A stretch of DNA of 42,047 nt from Sulfurospirillaceae bacterium (GTDB lineage Bacteria; Campylobacterota; Campylobacteria; Campylobacterales; Sulfurospirillaceae): positions 1 through 42,047 of the forward strand of contig JAQUWL010000019.1 of NCBI GenBank assembly GCA_028692875.1, written 5' to 3'. The position numbers and the translations under genes are program-made. This document shows positions 17,055-24,324 of this stretch, in pieces. The notes below the pieces were generated by a model. That model saw only the letters and a list, made by a program, of their open reading frames with translations, was not told the DNA's origin and made no database searches. Position 1 is the stretch's first letter. Each line of letters opens with the position of its first letter.

Positions 17055-17078
17055 TATCCCTGGCGAAAGCCAGGGATA
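17055..17078 (+). promoter_or_regulatory. Perfect 10-bp hairpin with GAAA tetraloop after the repeat gene
   Basis: TATCCCTGGC (17055-17064) pairs perfectly with GCCAGGGATA (17069-17078) around a GAAA loop, 14 nt past the stop. The following bases (GTATTTGAAAGG) hold no U tract, so it is a poor Rho-independent terminator. A GNRA-capped stem between genes is typical of 3'-end mRNA stabilisers, and may raise the subunit transcript over the downstream genes. Confidence 0.7.
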
Positions 17079-17098
17079 GTATTTGAAAGGTAAAAAAT

Positions 17099-17416
17099 AT
17101 GTGGAAACTGTCAGGTTTGTTTTTAGCATTTGTATTGTCTGCTACCTTCTGCGTTGCTGGTGATTTGGACGATGGCATAGGCAAATTTGATGCCGATCCT
17201 ATTAGTGCAGATGATCAGGTTTTTCAAGGGCAAAAAAACATATCATATATCAAGATGAAATCAAAATCATCTGCTGGGGTTAGCGGAAAATCAGGCGGAA
17301 CTAGTAGTGGCGGAAATAGCATGAATAGTGTTATATTGGGAGCCGGCACAAATGTTAAGGGTGATATTATCATAATCGACCAAAGTAAGGGCGATAAAAC
17401 AATTGTTGGAAAATAA
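17099..17416 (+). CDS. Small secreted protein, Ser/Gly-rich, possible minor subunit
   Basis: The 105-aa protein has a signal peptide (WKLSGLFLAFVLSATFCVAG) and an acidic start (DLDDGIGKFDADPISADDQ). A Ser/Gly/Lys linker (residues about 55-78) follows, then a C-terminal strand-like segment NSVILGAGTNVKGDIIIIDQ. The GAGTNVKGD piece echoes the GTGN and VKG elements of the 36-residue repeat once, without tandem copies. That makes it a candidate nucleator or adaptor in the way CsgB relates to CsgA, but this is a guess. AAAGG lies at good distance from the ATG. No known family was recognised. Confidence 0.6.
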   Translation: MWKLSGLFLAFVLSATFCVAGDLDDGIGKFDADPISADDQVFQGQKNISYIKMKSKSSAGVSGKSGGTSSGGNSMNSVILGAGTNVKGDIIIIDQSKGDKTIVGK

Positions 17417-17446
17417 CGTTCAAATAATAGTTAGGAGTTTATAAAA

Positions 17447-18820
17447 ATGAGTAGCCGTAATCTCTCAATAGAATTGAGAAAGTATGCAAAAGGGCTGTGT
17501 CAAATAATATTTGTTGGAATGTCTTCCTTGGTGTTGGTTTCATGTTCCTCTCCCGCTAAAGTAGAGGATAAAGATGTGGTTATTAAAGAGACTGCTCCTG
17601 CAACTAAAACAACCAATTATACTCAAGCGTTGCAAGAGTTGGGCTTGATGACTGAAATTTATGCCACAGGAGAATTGAGAATACAGTCTAACCCTATCGG
17701 AGATAATACTGGCACCTCCGGATCAACAGGCGGAGAGATTCCAAGAGACATTACCGAGATGATTAAGAGCTCTCTTAACTCTATAGGTGGTGGAGTTGTT
17801 TATATTCCATACGACCCTGCTTTTATGCAAAATCAAATGGTAACGGGGTATTCAAGTTTTGAAAATAAAATGATTCCTGAAGTCGTTATAACAGGCGGCA
17901 TTACGGAGTTTGATAGAGGATTGGAAACCAAGGGAGATGGGACAGATGCTGGCTTTAGCATGGATGTCAAAGGTATTCCTTCTCAGTTATCATCATCTGT
18001 TGGGTTTGATTATAGCAATCTAGAAAAGTCTGGACTTGCAAGAATAACATTAGACTTTAATATGATTAATTTTGCAACAATGGCTGGTGTTCCAAGAATG
18101 AACACGGTTAATACAATAGAAGTTCAAAAAGCCATGAAAGAAAAAGAGTTAGGTATTACAATTTTTGGTGCAAACTTTGGCGGAAAAGGTTCCTTGAAGA
18201 AGGTTCAAGGAAGACATCATGCGGTAAGAACACTTGTTGAAATAAGTATGATGCAGATGATAGGCAAATATTTGGGCATTCCATATTGGAGACTTTTAGG
18301 ACCAGATGCACTTCCTGATCAAACTGTTTTGCAAAATTTTGCTAAAAATTTTTACAAGTGGTCAAACAATACAAAAATTCTTGCACTTCAAGAGTGGCTT
18401 TTTGTTCATGGAAATGATGTTTCGGTTAATGGCGTAATGGATGCTAGAACTATTGCTGCAACAAAAAAGTTTGATCCTAATTTTAATGGCACTTTAACTG
18501 CGGAATTGGCACAAAAAATATATATGTCGCTACCGCTAAACAATGATGGTTATCAAAGAAGAATGATGTTGGCGATGGGAAATAATAATGTGCAACCCCA
18601 AGAGCCGGTTCAGCAAGTTGTTCAGCCTGCAAAAGAGCAGGTGGTTCAACAGCAACAGCCGGTGCAAAAAGAAGCAGTAAAGGCAAAGCCAAAACAAGAG
18701 CAAAGTGCACCAGCTCAAGCAACACAAACTTCAGCTCAGTCAGCTCCTACTGCTAGTAAAAAAACAGTAGTTAAAAGCAAGGCTACGATAGGGCGAATGC
18801 TTAGTGATTCTGATTGGTAG
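17447..18820 (+). CDS. CsgG-like lipoprotein with peptidoglycan-binding-like C-terminal part
   Basis: This is a 457-aa lipoprotein (signal ending VGMSSLVLVSC, Cys about residue 33). Residues about 55-300 have a CsgG/HfaB-like plan: DITEMIKSSLNSIGGGVVYI, then PEVVITGGITEFDRGL, a strand pair ARITLDFNMINFATMAGV, and a helix HHAVRTLVEISMMQMIGKYL. Residues about 305-360 (KILALQEWLFVHGNDVSVNG followed by VMDARTIAATKKF) resemble a PG_binding_1 helical domain. A Gln/Pro/Ala/Lys-rich tail (about 380-445) looks like a periplasm-spanning linker. Together these suggest an outer-membrane lipoprotein that ties the secretion pore to the cell wall. The gene is in the middle of the operon, 30 nt after the small secreted protein. 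Domain calls are by eye. Confidence 0.65.
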   Translation: MSSRNLSIELRKYAKGLCQIIFVGMSSLVLVSCSSPAKVEDKDVVIKETAPATKTTNYTQALQELGLMTEIYATGELRIQSNPIGDNTGTSGSTGGEIPRDITEMIKSSLNSIGGGVVYIPYDPAFMQNQMVTGYSSFENKMIPEVVITGGITEFDRGLETKGDGTDAGFSMDVKGIPSQLSSSVGFDYSNLEKSGLARITLDFNMINFATMAGVPRMNTVNTIEVQKAMKEKELGITIFGANFGGKGSLKKVQGRHHAVRTLVEISMMQMIGKYLGIPYWRLLGPDALPDQTVLQNFAKNFYKWSNNTKILALQEWLFVHGNDVSVNGVMDARTIAATKKFDPNFNGTLTAELAQKIYMSLPLNNDGYQRRMMLAMGNNNVQPQEPVQQVVQPAKEQVVQQQQPVQKEAVKAKPKQEQSAPAQATQTSAQSAPTASKKTVVKSKATIGRMLSDSDW

Positions 18821-18825
18821 GGTAT

Positions 18826-19164
18826 ATGAAAGCTCTCTTTTTTTCAGTTGCTTTGTTGTTGATGGCATCTAGTTTCGCTTTTTGCGGGAACAAAGTAATG
18901 GTTGAAAAGAGCGTTGATGAGCTTGAAAATATAAATAAAAAAGCGGTCGAAAGTTTGCCAAATATCCCAAAAGATGGGGTTGTTGATATTGAAGCAAATG
19001 TCAAAGAGGACAAAGCCGGACACTCTGTGGAAGTTATAAAACATAGTGTGTCCGAGATAAAAAATAAAAACTCTGCTGTTGTCAAATCTCAAAAAAATGG
19101 GATTTCAAGAAAGAGTGAACCAACTCAAATCAAGGAGGAAAAAGTCAATGTCCCGATACATTAA
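18826..19164 (+). CDS. Small exported Lys/Glu-rich protein
   Basis: The ATG at 18826 follows GGTAGGG closely and begins a clear signal peptide (KALFFSVALLLMASSFAFCG); a TTG at 18814 would only add residues before it. The product is 112 aa, highly charged, rich in Lys, Glu, Val and Asn, and probably helical or disordered after the signal. It has no family resemblance I can name. It starts 5 nt after the previous stop and overlaps the next gene by 17 nt, so it is embedded in the operon and likely a periplasmic accessory. Confidence 0.55.
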   Translation: MKALFFSVALLLMASSFAFCGNKVMVEKSVDELENINKKAVESLPNIPKDGVVDIEANVKEDKAGHSVEVIKHSVSEIKNKNSAVVKSQKNGISRKSEPTQIKEEKVNVPIH

Positions 19165-19882
19165 ATATTTTTTAGTAGTCCTGTGCGGAGTCTTTTTATT
19201 TTCATCAGAGTGTTTTGCTGGTAATAAAAAAATAATGAGTATCAATGCTGCGAAACTAACAGCAGAAAGAGGTCTTGTGGAGACAATCCACGGTCTCAAA
19301 CTGAGAGCTACCGAAGAGGTTAAAGATATGCTTGCTGAGAGCTTTGAGGGAAAAACGGAATCAAAAACATCTTCGACTCTAAAGGGTGTTAATTTTGAAA
19401 AAGTAGTTTATGATTCTCAAAAAGATATTGCTGAAGCCATTGCTACTGTAAAGTTAGACAAGATAGAAAACATCAATGGCGATGTTATCCAGCTTAAAGG
19501 AAAAATATTTAGAAGGGTAGGTTTTGGAACCTCTACACCAGCTTCTGCAGGTCCTCTCAAGGCACTTAGAGCAGCAGAGATAGATGCTTACAAACAACTA
19601 ATGAAAAGAATTGTCGGTTTTTCTCTTGAGAGTAAAACAACGGTTGAAAACTATATTCTTAAATCAGATTCAATCAAAACAAAGGTTATGGCAACTCTTT
19701 TTATGGCGGAGGTTTCAGAGTATGGTTGGACCAAAGACGGAGATGCTTTTATTAAGATGTCCATCAATATAAAAGAGATTTCTGACATGTTGGGCGAGAA
19801 GATAGTTTCTGATACTGATGTTGTAGAAGTAGAAGGACTCGGTGCCCAAGAGGATGATTTTTCCAAAGTAAAACAAAAATAA
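19148..19882 (+). CDS. LPP20-family exported protein
   Basis: I take the ATG at 19148, 9 nt after AAGGAGG and followed by a signal peptide (YIKYFLVVLCGVFLFSSECFA); the frame is open further upstream but that part has no signal. The 244-aa product has an LPP20-like core. MSINAAKLTAERGLVETIHG comes first, then a middle strand region, then LKALRAAEIDAYKQLMKRIVGFSLESKTTVENYI near residues 137-170 and ending FIKMSINIKEISDML. H. pylori Lpp20 is a surface lipoprotein of this fold, while FlgP is a flagellar relative. No lipobox Cys is evident at the signal end (ECFAG). Role in the operon is probably structural in the envelope. Confidence 0.65.
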   Translation: MSRYIKYFLVVLCGVFLFSSECFAGNKKIMSINAAKLTAERGLVETIHGLKLRATEEVKDMLAESFEGKTESKTSSTLKGVNFEKVVYDSQKDIAEAIATVKLDKIENINGDVIQLKGKIFRRVGFGTSTPASAGPLKALRAAEIDAYKQLMKRIVGFSLESKTTVENYILKSDSIKTKVMATLFMAEVSEYGWTKDGDAFIKMSINIKEISDMLGEKIVSDTDVVEVEGLGAQEDDFSKVKQK

Positions 19883-19895
19883 AAGGAATAAGAGG

Positions 19896-20555
19896 ATGAG
19901 ATTCAGATTTAGTTTGTTTTTTATTCTTTTTCTCTCTTTGGCTTTTTTGCCACTTTTTGCAACACAAGGCTGTATAGAGGGGAATGAGGATGTTAAAAAT
20001 TATAATAGAAAAATAGGTAATTTTAAACACATCCAGACAGACGGTGTTTACGAGGTTTTTGTTGTGTTCTCCTCTTCTCCAAAATTAAAAATAGAAGTAG
20101 AGTCAAATATTGAAAAAAACGTTGAATCAAAAGTTGAAAAAGAGACTTTGTTTATAACTTCAAAAGGCTCTATCTGCCCAAAAAAAGATATAAAGATTTA
20201 TATAGAAGCAACATCTCTGGAGAGTGTTAAAGAGCATGGGTCTAGCACGATAAACGTATCTGGACTAAAGGAGAAGAATTTTTCTGCTTTTATTGATGGG
20301 GCAAGCTCTTTTTTTGTCAATGGAAAAGCTCAAGAGTTTAAGCTAGTAGCAAATGGAAGCTCTCAAGTTGACGCAAAGCTTCTAGAGACGCAAAAGACAA
20401 CCGTTCAGGTATCTGGAACTGCGGATATAAAAGTTTATGCTACTGATTCTTTGGATGTGTTGGTGGATGGAGTTGCAAATATTACCTATTTTGGAAATCC
20501 AAAATCTCTCAAAAGAGCGGGTAATGGTATATTAGATATATCATCTGGCAATTAG
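19896..20555 (+). CDS. DUF2807 (GIN domain) exported protein
   Basis: This 219-aa protein has a signal peptide (FFILFLSLAFLPLFATQGC). The mature part follows the GIN-domain pattern: an opening IGNFKHIQTDGVYEVFVVFS, a strand with KLKIEVESNI, then LFITSKGSICPKKDIKIYI. A right-handed ladder of short strands follows, with SSTINVSGL, ASSFFVNGKAQEF, SSQVDAKL and TADIKVYATDSLDV. Such domains occur in secreted or surface proteins of many bacteria and are described as adhesin-head-like, though their ligands are unknown. It is the last gene of the exported-protein operon and converges on pgpA with only 6 nt between the stops. A cell-surface or fibre-tip role is possible but unproven. Confidence 0.72.
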   Translation: MRFRFSLFFILFLSLAFLPLFATQGCIEGNEDVKNYNRKIGNFKHIQTDGVYEVFVVFSSSPKLKIEVESNIEKNVESKVEKETLFITSKGSICPKKDIKIYIEATSLESVKEHGSSTINVSGLKEKNFSAFIDGASSFFVNGKAQEFKLVANGSSQVDAKLLETQKTTVQVSGTADIKVYATDSLDVLVDGVANITYFGNPKSLKRAGNGILDISSGN

Positions 20556-20590
20556 TTGGAGTTATAAAAATTTTAAGATAAATTGCCAGA
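20544..20590. terminator. Inverted repeat over the convergent gene ends
   Basis: TCTGGCAATT (20544-20553) pairs perfectly with AATTGCCAGA (20581-20590). The 27-nt loop contains the AT-rich run TATAAAAATTTTAAG. The element covers the 3' ends of the GIN-domain gene (+) and pgpA (-), so it may stop transcription both ways. The loop is long and flanking U tracts are absent. Confidence 0.4.
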
Positions 20591-21017
20591 CTCCAGCACT
20601 ACAAATTCCAGCAACTATTCCAGCAACTATGTCGTCCCCCATAACGCCTAGTCCGCCTTTGACATTAGTATCTATTTTTCCGATAATAGAAGGCTTCCAG
20701 ATATCAAAAATCCTAAAAAATGCAAAACTTAAAACAGCTTGTGTTAATGTTCCGTGGCTTATGAGAAGTGCTATCCAAACGCCAGCAACTTCATCAATAA
20801 CAATAGTCTTGTCATCATGTGTATTGCTAGTTTTCTCATAAATATTGATATGCTTAATGCCTAAAATAACTATCAAAATAGTAAGTAAAAAAAGTGTTGA
20901 AGGGTGCAAAAAAGTTAAAATCAAAACTCCAGCAATGACCCCCAAAAGACTTCCAACAGTTCCTGGAGCATAAGGAGATAGCCCTGTGTAAAAAAATGTC
21001 AAAAACGCTTTTTGCAT
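20562..21017 (-). CDS. pgpA: Phosphatidylglycerophosphatase A
   Basis: The 151-aa membrane enzyme dephosphorylates phosphatidylglycerol phosphate to phosphatidylglycerol. The start MQKAFLTFFYTGLSPYAPGT is the family N-terminus with the SP-x-APGT motif. DDKTIVIDEVAGVWIALL near residue 70 carries the conserved acidic cluster, and four hydrophobic segments are visible. The ATG at 21017 has AGGA 7 nt upstream; an in-frame TTG at 21023 is less well placed. It is the last gene of the ispDF operon, matching the position of Cj1610 in C. jejuni. Confidence 0.92.
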   Translation of the reverse strand: MQKAFLTFFYTGLSPYAPGTVGSLLGVIAGVLILTFLHPSTLFLLTILIVILGIKHINIYEKTSNTHDDKTIVIDEVAGVWIALLISHGTLTQAVLSFAFFRIFDIWKPSIIGKIDTNVKGGLGVMGDDIVAGIVAGICSAGVWQFILKFL

Positions 21018-21026
21018 CTGCAAATC

Positions 21027-22217
21027 CTATGTTAATGAGGTGGTTTGGTGTAATTTCATAAGTTCAAGATAAAAATCTTTTTCATCATGAGTTTCAAGCA
21101 GTCCAGCATTTGGAAAGATATCATCATATATTTTGCCAATATTTTCAAATCTATTTTTAAACATTTCGCTCAACAGTAGTGCGGAGATGTCTTTTCGCAT
21201 TAAGACTGCAGGAGGAAGCATTCCTGAAGACAAAATAGCCATCAAAGACTCTGAGTGGTATTTTATGTGATGGTGTTGACCATGTGGACAAGTGTTGGTG
21301 CTTACAAGCGTTTTGCACTCATCGCAGTAGACAAACTCAGTTATAATTTCAACATCTATACCGATATCGTCGTATTTATTTAGAATGGATTTGATTTCGT
21401 TTTTGTCGTAATACATGCCAATACCACTATGGTTTTGTCCCAAAACAAGCTTTGTGCAACCAAAATTGTGTGCACAGATACTATCCAAAATAGCATTGTT
21501 GTAACCCGCAAAAATATAGGTGTTTTCAAAAGGCACGATAACTACTCTGTTTTTTGGTAAATAGTGGTCTGCAAAATATTGCAAGCTTTTATAACGCAGT
21601 TCGTAAGAAAGGGCATCTTGCTTGTAAGGTTTTAGTAAAAATATAACAACCAAATCTGACTTTTCAAGAGTAACTCGAATCAGTCTTTCGTGTGCTCTAT
21701 GAAATGGTTGCGCACTAATCATAACTGCAGAAACATTGCTTGCGCCTGTCTTTTCTTTTGCCTCGGTTATGGCTTTCTTGATATTTTTAATGTCATTAAA
21801 ATCAAGCTCATACTCACCACAAATAGAAATATCGCCTAGTCTTTTAAGAAAAAGTTGTGTTGCCGGATCGGTTGCATCGTATGTGCCAAAAATTTGCTCT
21901 ATTCTTCTTTTTTTGTTAATCTCAAAAACTTCATCTACAATAATATGACCTCTTATTTTTCCATCAACATTAAAATATAGCTTCTCTCCTTTTTCTGCAG
22001 AGAGAAGTACGTCTTTATTTTTTTGCCCAAATGGTGCTATGATGAATGGAAAAGGAAATGGTTTGCCTTTGTAAAAACCTGTAGCATCAACCTCTAAAGC
22101 CTCTTTTTTTGTCATTAATTTATCAACAGGACTTAAAATGCCCTCTTTGCAAAAAGAAAGTGTTGCGAGTGCTTCTTTGTCAATAAAAATCTCTTTATTT
22201 TTTCTTGTTGATTCCAT
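21027..22217 (-). CDS. ATP-sulfurylase-like nucleotidyltransferase with altered motifs
   Basis: The 396-aa protein has the ATP sulfurylase plan: a PUA-like N-terminal domain (residues about 1-150), a nucleotidyltransferase domain, and a zinc-site-like CDECKTLVSTNTCPHG near 310. The HxxH nucleotide motif is intact (QPFHRAHERL). However, the canonical QTRNP just before it reads ISAQP, and GRDHAG reads GQNHSG, so the residues that bind sulfate in true enzymes are replaced. The SGT-x-IR signature is also missing (HSESLMAIL). It may therefore adenylylate another substrate or have a non-sulfate role, though Campylobacter homologues (Cj1609) are annotated as sulfate adenylyltransferase. The ATG at 22217, with AAAAAGGAAAA upstream, is preferred over a TTG at 22259. 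It overlaps the regulator gene by 23 nt. Confidence 0.75.
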   Translation of the reverse strand: MESTRKNKEIFIDKEALATLSFCKEGILSPVDKLMTKKEALEVDATGFYKGKPFPFPFIIAPFGQKNKDVLLSAEKGEKLYFNVDGKIRGHIIVDEVFEINKKRRIEQIFGTYDATDPATQLFLKRLGDISICGEYELDFNDIKNIKKAITEAKEKTGASNVSAVMISAQPFHRAHERLIRVTLEKSDLVVIFLLKPYKQDALSYELRYKSLQYFADHYLPKNRVVIVPFENTYIFAGYNNAILDSICAHNFGCTKLVLGQNHSGIGMYYDKNEIKSILNKYDDIGIDVEIITEFVYCDECKTLVSTNTCPHGQHHHIKYHSESLMAILSSGMLPPAVLMRKDISALLLSEMFKNRFENIGKIYDDIFPNAGLLETHDEKDFYLELMKLHQTTSLT

Positions 22218-23091
22218 ACTTTTTCCTTTTTTCCCATAGACTTTTTCTTGAAATTCCAAGTTTTTTAGATAGTTCTGTATCTGGAAACTTGTTTTGAAAA
22301 TTTGTGATTACATATTGTACATAATCATCTATGGACAAAATCTCGCCTTGGTCAAGTATTTTATTGTCTGAGGCAATGTTTATCTCTGAAATATCAGAGT
22401 TTTCATCTTCGTCTGCTGTATTTGTAGATGCAATAATGGCTCGTTTGTTGGATACAATATTAAAAATCCTATTTTTTTCATTTTTCTTAAGGCTTTGAAG
22501 ATCTACTATATAAAGTAATTCGTCATTTGCGGAATTTGTGATTTTTTCAATTGCATTGGCACTCATCAAAGATATAAATGTAAAAGGCTCATTGTTAGAT
22601 TGTGAAAACTTAAAAACAATAGCATCGGAGTGTTTTTGAGAATTTGTCTTAAGCAAGATTGGAAATTTTGTTTTTTTATCTATGCTTTGGGCTTGTGATA
22701 TTTCAAGAAGATTTCCAATATACTCTTTATAAGTTTTATTCTCTCTTTTGAGATTGTTAAAACAGCTTAAGTGCTGGAGTTTTCTGATAAGCTCTTCAAT
22801 CATAAAAGGCTTTTGTATATAGTCGTTTGCACCTGCTTTTATAGGGTTTGAAACTGTATCGTTGCTTATGTAGGATATCATCAAGATAATGATAGAAGAT
22901 TTGTATTTTTCTATAACGGGATAGAAATTTTGTCCAGAAATATTTGTAGAGAGTAAAACAGCATCATATTTTTCGTCCCTAATGCTATCTTTAATGCTTG
23001 TTGATATTTCGCATCGATATCCCACTTCAGTTAGTTTTGAAGCTATACTTTGTGCTAAATAAATCTCGTTTTCCACAATAAGAATTTTCAT
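22195..23091 (-). CDS. Atypical orphan response regulator, HP1021/Cj1608 type
   Basis: This 298-aa protein has an N-terminal receiver fold (KILIVENE) and a C-terminal Fis-like helix-turn-helix (ELSKKLGISRKSLWEKRKK). Where receivers carry the phosphorylated Asp, YDAVLLSTNISG has Ser48, while the conserved Lys is kept (QKPF, about 94). H. pylori HP1021 and C. jejuni Cj1608 belong to this atypical class. They act without phosphorylation, bind oriC and control metabolic and redox genes. The size equals HP1021. The ATG at 23091 overlaps the ispDF stop as ATGA. The upstream TTG at 23103 is less likely. No histidine kinase gene is nearby. Confidence 0.88.
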   Translation of the reverse strand: MKILIVENEIYLAQSIASKLTEVGYRCEISTSIKDSIRDEKYDAVLLSTNISGQNFYPVIEKYKSSIIILMISYISNDTVSNPIKAGANDYIQKPFMIEELIRKLQHLSCFNNLKRENKTYKEYIGNLLEISQAQSIDKKTKFPILLKTNSQKHSDAIVFKFSQSNNEPFTFISLMSANAIEKITNSANDELLYIVDLQSLKKNEKNRIFNIVSNKRAIIASTNTADEDENSDISEINIASDNKILDQGEILSIDDYVQYVITNFQNKFPDTELSKKLGISRKSLWEKRKKYGINKKK

Positions 23092-24212
23092 ATATTTTTC
23101 CAATCATAATATTTTAATACCACATTTGCATGTACAGCCAGACCCTCTTTTCTTCCTATAAAGCCCAATTTTTCCGTTGTAGTGGCTTTTATGTTTACAT
23201 GTATGGGGGCGATATCCATAATTTTTGCCAAATGGAAACGAATAGCATCTTTAAATGTAGAGATTTTTGGAAACTCAGCCATAATTGTTACATCGCAGTT
23301 TACTATCTCAAAGCCTGTTTTGGTTAAAAAGGCAGAGACTTTTTCCAGTAGTATTTCAGAGTCTATGCCTTTGTATGCTTCATCGCTATCTGGAAATAGC
23401 TCTCCAATATCACCAGCTCCAGAGGCACCTAGCAAAGCGTCAATAAGTGCGTGAATTAAAACATCGCCATCAGAGTGTGCTTTGAAGCCAATATCTTCTC
23501 TAATCACAACACCGCCTAGTTTCATTATTTTGCCCTCTTCAAAAGCATGCACATCAAACCCATTTCCTATAAAGGAGTTTGATGATGGGCTTTTCAAGCA
23601 CGGAATATTGGACAAATCTTCTTCAAAGGTTATTTTTGTGGCACTTTTGTCGCCTTTGACATATCCTACTTTCCCCCCAAATGCCCCAATAGCACTACTT
23701 TCGTCGGTAAATTGCTTTTTGGTGTCAAGTGCTTTTGTTAAAACCTCTGTTTTGGATAATTGTGGGGTTTGAATAAGCTTAACATCTTCTCTGTTGATGG
23801 TTTGATTGTTGTAAATAACGGTATCACAAATATCTACATATGGGACAACAATATCGTATTTTTCGCATTGATCGATAAGCTCTTTAACGGTTTTATCGCT
23901 TATGCATGCCCTTGCAACATCACTAACTAAGACATATGGAGTCTTTACATGTAAGAGTGCTTTTTGAAGAGATTCTTGACGAGTTGAACCTCCTTCGATG
24001 CAGTGCAATGTGTTACTAAATTTCTGTGCGTAAGGCAAATCCTCTTTGGCAAAGGTAACAATGACTTTTTTAAATGGGTATTTTTGGGATAAATTTTCAC
24101 TTACAAAGAGCCATAATGGGGCATCTTCTACCCTGAGCCACTGTTTTTTGATTTTTTTATCAAAACGAGAGGAAGAACCAGCACCGAGCATCACAAGAGT
24201 TAATTCGGGCAA
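23088..24212 (-). CDS. ispDF: Bifunctional IspD/IspF enzyme of the MEP pathway
   Basis: The 374-aa fusion carries 2-C-methyl-D-erythritol 4-phosphate cytidylyltransferase (residues about 1-205) and 2-C-methyl-D-erythritol 2,4-cyclodiphosphate synthase (about 210-374), two steps of isoprenoid synthesis. IspD shows MLGAGSSSRF and the IspF part shows GNGFDVHAF, KAHSDGDVLIHALIDALLGA and GDIGELFPDSD with metal-binding Asp and His residues. I take the TTG at 24212, preceded by AAAAAGGACAAAAG. The ATG at 24251 is itself part of a TATAAT promoter box, and C. jejuni IspDF has about 371 aa. First gene of the operon ispDF, regulator, sat-like, pgpA. Confidence 0.93.
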   Translation of the reverse strand: MPELTLVMLGAGSSSRFDKKIKKQWLRVEDAPLWLFVSENLSQKYPFKKVIVTFAKEDLPYAQKFSNTLHCIEGGSTRQESLQKALLHVKTPYVLVSDVARACISDKTVKELIDQCEKYDIVVPYVDICDTVIYNNQTINREDVKLIQTPQLSKTEVLTKALDTKKQFTDESSAIGAFGGKVGYVKGDKSATKITFEEDLSNIPCLKSPSSNSFIGNGFDVHAFEEGKIMKLGGVVIREDIGFKAHSDGDVLIHALIDALLGASGAGDIGELFPDSDEAYKGIDSEILLEKVSAFLTKTGFEIVNCDVTIMAEFPKISTFKDAIRFHLAKIMDIAPIHVNIKATTTEKLGFIGRKEGLAVHANVVLKYYDWKNI

Positions 24213-24242
24213 CTTTTGTCCTTTTTCCTTAAGTGTTACAAT

Positions 24243-24248
24243 ATTATA
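24243..24248 (-). promoter_or_regulatory. -10 box of the ispDF operon
   Basis: On the minus strand AATGTATAATATTG contains TGTATAAT, with TATAAT about 30 nt before the TTG start at 24212 and with a ribosome-binding site between. It overlaps an in-frame ATG that would otherwise be taken as the start. Confidence 0.55.
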
Positions 24249-24324
24249 CATTGCGAAAGCTTTTTTTTATCTTTTTTGTGTTAAATTCCGCCATTACATA
24301 AGCAAGGGTTAATGAAGGAAGCAA

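Noticed and set aside
16574-17086. Open frames in the second phase of the repeat gene (for example 16574-16813 and 16817-17086) and antisense frames over it
   Set aside because: They are periodic shadows of the 108-bp repeat, lack ribosome-binding sites and signal peptides, and are rich in unlikely residues such as Trp and Leu.
24213-24324. TPP riboswitch upstream of thiC
   Set aside because: Only 112 nt separate thiC from ispDF, and no CTGAGA or related thi-box could be found.
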